Shown here piece after piece: positions 58,992-64,000 of a DNA stretch of 64,000 bases. The notes under the pieces are model-generated. The model was not told where the DNA came from. It was given only the letters and a program-made list of their open reading frames with translations, and did not search any database. This DNA is from Flavipsychrobacter sp. (GTDB taxonomy: Bacteria; Bacteroidota; Bacteroidia; Chitinophagales; Chitinophagaceae): assembly GCA_041392855.1 (NCBI GenBank), contig JAWKLD010000002.1, positions 1 to 64,000 of the forward strand, in the 5' to 3' direction. Positions within the stretch are counted from its first letter, which is position 1; every line of letters starts with the position of its first letter. Both the position numbers and the translations under genes were made by a program.

Positions 58992-61754
58992 ATGAAGTAT
59001 ACCGCCCTTATATTATCCCTATTAATAGCTACAATAACCCAAGCTCAGAACCATGTCCCAAATGGTGATTTTGAGTATTATTCTGTTTGCCCTATCGGTT
59101 ACTCTCAAGTTCCGAGTTGTCTTGGATGGGATAATTTTGTAACTGGACCTACACCTGATTTCTTTCATACCTGCGCAACTTCTAATAACGTTTCGGTACC
59201 ACTTAATTGGTTTGGCTTCCAAAACCCAGCAAGCGGAAATGGATATTTTGGGGGATATTTTTACATCCCTAATAGCGCTAACTATAGAGAAATTGTAACA
59301 AGAAAAATCGTACCCTTAACCATTGGTGTAACATACGAAGTTTCTCTTTCTGTTTGCAGATCAGGCAGAGGTGGTCGAGCTACTGATAATATTACAATTT
59401 TATTCTTTGATACTCTTGGCAATATAACCCCCAGCAACTGGCAAACGTTACAACCACAAGTCCATTTTCAGAATTACGGTATTATTACAGACACTTTAAA
59501 CTGGGTAAGGCTTACAAGCACTTTTACTGCAGATTCTACATACGACAACATAGCTATTGGAGGCTTTTTGCCTGACAGCCTCATTAACGTAGACACAACT
59601 AATGTTGCAAGTTTTGCATGGGCGTACTACTACTTTGACTCTGTTGTTGTAAAGCCAATATGGGAAATAAATATTTCTAATCATCTTACAAACTTTTGTG
59701 TAAATGATAGTTTCATTATTAATTTTAATACAAGCTTCAAACTAAATACTAACAATATTTTCACCGCGCAACTATCCGATGCGACAGGAAACTTTATCAA
59801 CCCAACCACCATTGGTAGCTTAACCTCTGATACAACAGGAACAATAAGAGGATATATTCCTAATAGTGTGATTACTGGCAGTGGATATAAAGTAAGGCTA
59901 ATATCATCCTCTCCAAAAGATACCATAATTAGCAACCAACTAATAAAGATAGGTAACCTCGACAGTACAAATACTTCTGTTCAAGTAACTAGCAATAGTC
60001 CTGTTTGTGTAGGCAAGGCTCTAAGCTTTACTAACACAAGTACTCCTAATTACTTAACCTACTCTTGGACAGGGCCTATTGGCTATACATCCTCCCTACC
60101 ATCACCATATATATCAAGTGTACTCCTTGCAAACGCAGGAAGCTATTACCTAACTAGTAATCTTTATGGCTGTGAAATACTAGACACATTACAAGTACAA
60201 GTAAACCCATTACCTAACAAACCGATAGCCAGCAGCAATACACCAGTTTGCCAATACGACACACTAGCACTCACAGCAGCAAGTACTACAAGTGGTGTCA
60301 CCTATAGCTGGATAGGACCAAACAGCTATACCAATAACACACAAAACCCAATAAGAGTAAACGTACCTCAAACAGCTGGAGGGTTTTATACTGTTGCTGC
60401 CACACTCAATGGCTGTAGCACATACGACACCATCGCAGTAACCATAAAAGATGTGCCCGACACTGTCACACTCAGCAGTAATAGCCCACTTTGTACAGAT
60501 GACACTTTGAAGCTTTTTAGTGACACATCTACAGGTAACGTTACTTACGCCTGGTCAGGACCTAATAGTTTTAGTGCTTCTGCTAATGATACTATAATTG
60601 CGAATGCCAGTGTTGCCAATACAGGTTGGTATAGCATGACTGTAAACCTTAATGGTTGTACCTATTCCGATAGCACCTATGTGATGGTGACGCAAACACC
60701 ATCAGCACCAACACTCTCCTATAACAACCCACTATGTATTGGGGAACAGCTTAATCTCAATGCCACTAGCTTAGTAAGTGGGGTATCTTATAGCTGGACA
60801 GGGCCAAATAATTTCAACAGCACCATAAAGAACCCTACAAAGACCAATGTGCAGTTGGCTGACACAGGCAACTATTACGCTACTGTCACTTATAACAACT
60901 GTACCTCTCCTGTTAGCTCTCTGAACATCAACATCAAACCAAATCCTTTTGTGGTCATTAGTACTCCTTTCGATACTGTTTGTGATGGCACTAATGTGAC
61001 CTATATGGCTATACCTGTCAATGCCAGCAGCAACCTTCAGTATACTTGGAAGATCAACGCACAACCTCAATCTGCTACAGGGTCAACCTTCTCTACTACT
61101 AATCTCAACAATAACGATATTATTCTCTGTGAGATGACAGACAATGCGCAATGCTCATCACCAGTTACAGACCAAAGCAATCAGATAAAAATGAATGTAC
61201 TCCCTTGGCTGGCGCCTTCAGTAAGCATTGCGGCCAATCCTACTGGCATTATCATCCCTTGGGATTATGTGCAGTTTACCGCTACGCCTGTAAATGCGGG
61301 CAACAATCCTCAATACCAATGGAAAAGAAACGGGCAAGACATTATTGGCGCTACAAGTAATATATGGAGTGCTAATAATCTTAATGATAATGACACCATA
61401 CATGTAGAACTCATCAGTAGCTATAAATGCCCACAACCTACTGCTGCTAAAAGCAACAGCATAGTTGTACGTATTGCAACAGGTATCAATGAAATAAAAG
61501 AAGACAATCAACTCACTCTTGCTCCTAACCCTAACAATGGGCAGTTTACTCTAAGTGGTCAACTCAACACCAAGGGCGTTGCTAAAATACAGATCATAAA
61601 CATGCTAGGGCAAATAGTATACAACACCGAAACAAGAATCAATAACGGCACACTAAACCACCAGATAAAAATAGACCAAGCAACAAGTGGACTATATCTG
61701 TTACAACTTAGTATTGATAACCAACTAACTCAAATCAAGTTTAGAATAGATTAA
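58992..61754 (+). CDS. Large exported Ig-repeat protein with T9SS type A sorting domain
   Basis: A 920-residue surface protein: signal peptide (LILSLLIATITQA), an N-terminal domain starting NHVPNGDFEYYSVCP (residues 20-220), then four repeats of about 81 residues beginning near 333, 413, 495 and 576 with the pattern SNxPxC (YNNPLC in the last) and containing YSWTGP or a close variant (Ig/PKD-like). Two further Ig-like units follow. The last 75 residues are the type A sorting domain (LAPNPNNGQFTL ... IQIINMLGQIVYN ... SGLYLLQLSID). The first domain and repeats are shared with the protein at 50297-52276. Confidence 0.92.
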   Translation: MKYTALILSLLIATITQAQNHVPNGDFEYYSVCPIGYSQVPSCLGWDNFVTGPTPDFFHTCATSNNVSVPLNWFGFQNPASGNGYFGGYFYIPNSANYREIVTRKIVPLTIGVTYEVSLSVCRSGRGGRATDNITILFFDTLGNITPSNWQTLQPQVHFQNYGIITDTLNWVRLTSTFTADSTYDNIAIGGFLPDSLINVDTTNVASFAWAYYYFDSVVVKPIWEINISNHLTNFCVNDSFIINFNTSFKLNTNNIFTAQLSDATGNFINPTTIGSLTSDTTGTIRGYIPNSVITGSGYKVRLISSSPKDTIISNQLIKIGNLDSTNTSVQVTSNSPVCVGKALSFTNTSTPNYLTYSWTGPIGYTSSLPSPYISSVLLANAGSYYLTSNLYGCEILDTLQVQVNPLPNKPIASSNTPVCQYDTLALTAASTTSGVTYSWIGPNSYTNNTQNPIRVNVPQTAGGFYTVAATLNGCSTYDTIAVTIKDVPDTVTLSSNSPLCTDDTLKLFSDTSTGNVTYAWSGPNSFSASANDTIIANASVANTGWYSMTVNLNGCTYSDSTYVMVTQTPSAPTLSYNNPLCIGEQLNLNATSLVSGVSYSWTGPNNFNSTIKNPTKTNVQLADTGNYYATVTYNNCTSPVSSLNINIKPNPFVVISTPFDTVCDGTNVTYMAIPVNASSNLQYTWKINAQPQSATGSTFSTTNLNNNDIILCEMTDNAQCSSPVTDQSNQIKMNVLPWLAPSVSIAANPTGIIIPWDYVQFTATPVNAGNNPQYQWKRNGQDIIGATSNIWSANNLNDNDTIHVELISSYKCPQPTAAKSNSIVVRIATGINEIKEDNQLTLAPNPNNGQFTLSGQLNTKGVAKIQIINMLGQIVYNTETRINNGTLNHQIKIDQATSGLYLLQLSIDNQLTQIKFRID

Positions 61755-61783
61755 TTGTCCCAAAAATTACTTTTCTTGCAAGC

Positions 61784-62812
61784 ATGAAAGGATTTGCAAG
61801 TGACAACTATTCTGGTGTATTGCCAGAAGTAATGGAAGCCTTAGCCGATGCTAATATAGGACATGCGCGTGCCTATGGAGCTGACAATATAACCGAACGT
61901 ACCAAAAAACTCTTTTGCGATATATTCGAGGCGGACGTAGATGTTCACTTTGTATACAATGGCACTTGTGCCAATGTACTCAGCATGAGTAGTGGCACAC
62001 AATCCTACAACGCTATTCTTTGCGCCGAAACCTCTCATATGTATTGTGATGAGTCTGCTGCTCCGGAAACTTTTACAGGATGTAGATTCTTCCCGCTTGC
62101 ATCAGGAGCTACTGGTAAGATAACTCCCGAAGCAGTGCAGCAAAGACTTATAAGGAAAGGCGATGTTCACTATCCACAAACACGCATGTTGTCAGTAACA
62201 CAGAGTACTGAATATGCTACTGTCTACACTCCTGAAGAATTAAAAGCTTTAGGCAGCTTAGCCAAAGCCAACGATCTCTTTTTTCATGTAGATGGTGCTC
62301 GCTTCTTCAATGCGGCAGCCAGCCTTAACTGTTCGCTAGCCGATATCACCAAAAATGCAGGTGTAGATATCCTATCCTTTGGTGGCACTAAAGCAGGTAT
62401 GATGTTTGGGGAAGCTGTTGTTGTCTTCAACAAGAAACTTTCAGAGCACCTACCCTTCAAGCATAAGCAAAGTATGCAAATGGCATCTAAAAACAGATTC
62501 ATTGCTGCGCAGTTTGAAGCTATGGTTACCAATGAGCGTTGGCGTACCTATGCGAAGCATGCTAATAAGATAGCACAAGAGCTACATCAAGCGATAAAAG
62601 ATATACCTGGCGTACAAATAACTAAACCTGTAGAAGCAAATGGAGTATTTGCCACACACCCTGAAAGCTGGAATGAAAGCATGTGGGCTAAATACCCTTA
62701 CTATGTTTGGGATGAACATAATAATGAAGTACGCCTTATGTGCTCTTGGGATAACACCGAAGAAGAGGTTGCTGATTTCGCAAAACACATGTTAAGTTTA
62801 GCGAGTCGATAA
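61784..62812 (+). CDS. Low-specificity threonine aldolase (beta-eliminating lyase family)
   Basis: A 342-residue pyridoxal-phosphate enzyme: FASDNYSGVLPEVMEALADANIGHARAYGADN at the start, FVYNGTCANVLSMSS, FHVDGARFFNA, and the PLP-binding Lys in DILSFGGTKAGMMFGEAVV. It cleaves threonine or related beta-hydroxy amino acids to glycine and an aldehyde. Its stop overlaps the next gene's start by one base (TAATG). Confidence 0.92.
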   Translation: MKGFASDNYSGVLPEVMEALADANIGHARAYGADNITERTKKLFCDIFEADVDVHFVYNGTCANVLSMSSGTQSYNAILCAETSHMYCDESAAPETFTGCRFFPLASGATGKITPEAVQQRLIRKGDVHYPQTRMLSVTQSTEYATVYTPEELKALGSLAKANDLFFHVDGARFFNAAASLNCSLADITKNAGVDILSFGGTKAGMMFGEAVVVFNKKLSEHLPFKHKQSMQMASKNRFIAAQFEAMVTNERWRTYAKHANKIAQELHQAIKDIPGVQITKPVEANGVFATHPESWNESMWAKYPYYVWDEHNNEVRLMCSWDNTEEEVADFAKHMLSLASR

Positions 62813-63639
62813 TGATAGCTAAGAGACTAACTATCCTAATTGTATTTATCATCTTAACACTACTTACACAAGTAGGTGGTCTTCTATTAGTTTTAACTTT
62901 ATTACTACACTGCATAATAGCCAAGCGCTATAAAAGAGTAAACTTTATTGGAGCTAAAACACTTCTATTCATTCTCATTTATTTCACTTTCACTTTTGTG
63001 CTGATACCGCCCATAGCGAAACACTTTGGGAGAGTACCCCTTCCCTTTGGCTTTAACAAAGGGAATCTAAAGCCGCAAAACCCATTCACATTTCTGCTAA
63101 ACCGACATTATGTAACCAAAGACCTACACGCTACAATCACTACAGCATGCAAAATATGGGAAGGCCAACACAAGGGAGAAACCATTCATTACCTAGATGC
63201 TAACTTCCCATTTATAAACGGCTTCCCCTTAATACCCCACCTTAGTCATGACGACGGCAAGAAATTAGACTTTGCCTTTTTATATTATGACACCTTACAC
63301 AAGAAACCTTCAAACAGTACGCCATCTTATTTTGGCTATGGAGTATATGCTGAACCCGAAGAAGGTGAAATAAACACAACCATTAAGTGTGAGACATCAG
63401 GCTATTGGCAATATGGTTTACTTGGAAAAATATTACCAAGAAAGAAAAACACTAACCTGATATTAGACGAAGCAAGAACAAGAGCGTTTCTACTAATATT
63501 ATCAAAAGAGGCTACAATTAGTAAAATCTTTATAGAACCTTACTTAAAAACAAGGCTAGACCTCCGCCATATTAACAAGATACGTTTTCATGGCTGTCAA
63601 GCAGTTCGTCACGACGACCATATTCATATACAGCAATAA
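62812..63639 (+). CDS. Membrane-anchored LAS-type (MepA-like) peptidase candidate
   Basis: A 275-residue protein with two N-terminal membrane segments (TILIVFIILTLLTQVGGLLLVLTLLLHC; LLFILIYFTFTFVLIPP). The outer part has LSHDDGKKLDFAF (His146-x6-Asp153) and DDHIHI (His270-x-His272), the zinc-binding HxxxxxxD and HxH motifs of the LAS peptidases such as penicillin-insensitive murein endopeptidase MepA. It would cut peptidoglycan peptides. I have not seen an exact family name for it; the motif spacing is a good match. Translated together with the aldolase gene. Confidence 0.65.
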   Translation: MIAKRLTILIVFIILTLLTQVGGLLLVLTLLLHCIIAKRYKRVNFIGAKTLLFILIYFTFTFVLIPPIAKHFGRVPLPFGFNKGNLKPQNPFTFLLNRHYVTKDLHATITTACKIWEGQHKGETIHYLDANFPFINGFPLIPHLSHDDGKKLDFAFLYYDTLHKKPSNSTPSYFGYGVYAEPEEGEINTTIKCETSGYWQYGLLGKILPRKKNTNLILDEARTRAFLLILSKEATISKIFIEPYLKTRLDLRHINKIRFHGCQAVRHDDHIHIQQ

Positions 63640-63668
63640 AAAAAGGGATAGCAATGCCACCCCTTTCC
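63640..63668. terminator. Possible terminator hairpin between convergent genes
   Basis: AAAGGGATAGC / GCCACCCCTTT pair with two mismatches around an AAT loop, with A- and T-runs at the ends. It lies between the convergent peptidase-like and DUF4142-like genes. Confidence 0.5.
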
Positions 63669-63685
63669 ATTATTATTCATCTGTA

Positions 63686-64000
63686 CTATTGATCGATTAC
63701 ATCCTTAAGCATTTGTTGTTCATTGCTAATATGCTCTGAATATTGCAGAATGATGTTCTTCAATTCATGATGCTTTACTACATTTTCGTTTCTTCTAAAG
63801 TAGGAGATAAACTCTTTATTGATATCTAACATTTTATTCGCCCAAGCCTTATCCCATGCCTCCCCTTTGGCGCCTGTCACTACTTCAGCTTTTACATTCT
63901 TCTTTTCCTCAACCTTAGCATGAGTTATATCCAAGAAGTTTCTGGTAATATCATTAAGCATTGTATGCTCTCCTTCCAGTTGTACGGCAACATCCATTAT
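63686..64000 (-). CDS. DUF4142-like protein, truncated at the window edge
   Basis: An open frame from the right edge to the stop at 63686, at least 104 codons. A Met occurs at 63997, but the codon before it (ATA) is also open, so the start may lie outside the window. The visible part has long amphipathic helices (WDKAWANKMLDINKEFISYFRRNENVVKHHELKNIILQYSEHISNEQQMLKDVI). That matches the second half of the ferritin-like DUF4142 family, usually exported and stress-linked. The role is unknown. Confidence 0.65.
   Translation of the reverse strand: MMDVAVQLEGEHTMLNDITRNFLDITHAKVEEKKNVKAEVVTGAKGEAWDKAWANKMLDINKEFISYFRRNENVVKHHELKNIILQYSEHISNEQQMLKDVIDQ

Noticed and set aside
1..64000. CRISPR array
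   Set aside because: No set of regularly spaced identical repeats was seen anywhere; the only tandem-like units are the 81-residue protein repeats at 60-61 kb and short tracts.

Overview
The window reads as a chromosomal stretch of a Bacteroidota bacterium, most likely near Chitinophagales. Signs are type IX secretion (T9SS) C-terminal domains of two kinds, a GldE-type gliding gene beside ssb and mutY, a CusA-TolC fusion of the Bacteroidota kind, DUF4292, paired TonB/ExbD genes, and repeated matches to the Bacteroidota housekeeping promoter (-7 box TAnnTTTG), with few clear Shine-Dalgarno sequences.

Bases 1-18757 look like the right part of an integrative element. The right boundary is a 54-base 3' fragment of a tRNA-Leu(CAA) gene (18704-18757) followed by its terminator. 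The 5' half of the tRNA is absent, as expected for an attR junction, and the matching intact tRNA should lie left of the window. The element carries a zinc/cadmium-type efflux set (small His-rich protein, CzcA-like RND pump fused to an outer-membrane factor, CzcB-like adaptor, P1B-type ATPase). It also carries a module of unfamiliar genes: a ParB-like protein, a divergent cytosine-C5 methyltransferase, a transposase-type zinc-ribbon protein, a small unknown protein, a tyrosine recombinase, and a 601-residue protein with a HEPN-like RNxxxH motif. That module is the best candidate here for an undescribed, possibly defensive, system.

From 18.8 to 30.4 kb the content is ordinary chromosome: an SRPBCC protein, a second small protein resembling the one in the metal island, a lipoprotein, a LysR regulator divergent from an isocitrate dehydrogenase / bicarbonate-transporter operon, a flavin reductase, a phosphoesterase, aroC and aroA, an RRM protein and a reductase. 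From 30.4 to 38.5 kb lie an ALDH7 dehydrogenase, a CDP-6-deoxyhexose cluster (rfbF-rfbG-rfbC-like) and an envelope set (DUF4292 lipoprotein, TPR protein, nucleotidyltransferase, dUTPase) with tightly overlapping genes.

From 38.8 to 48.8 kb are a GH3-family enzyme, a PfkB sugar kinase, an amino-acid permease, an OmpH/Skp chaperone and a complete ExbB-ExbD-ExbD-TonB energising operon with a second TonB paralogue, then pyrophosphatase and a half-size TauE protein. From 48.8 to 64 kb are asnS, two related T9SS-exported adhesin-like proteins carrying different sorting domains, gldE-ssb-mutY, a lone N-terminal transketolase subunit, acyl-CoA dehydrogenase, a tiny ComEA-like reading frame, threonine aldolase, a LAS-type peptidase-like membrane protein and a partial DUF4142-like gene at the right edge.
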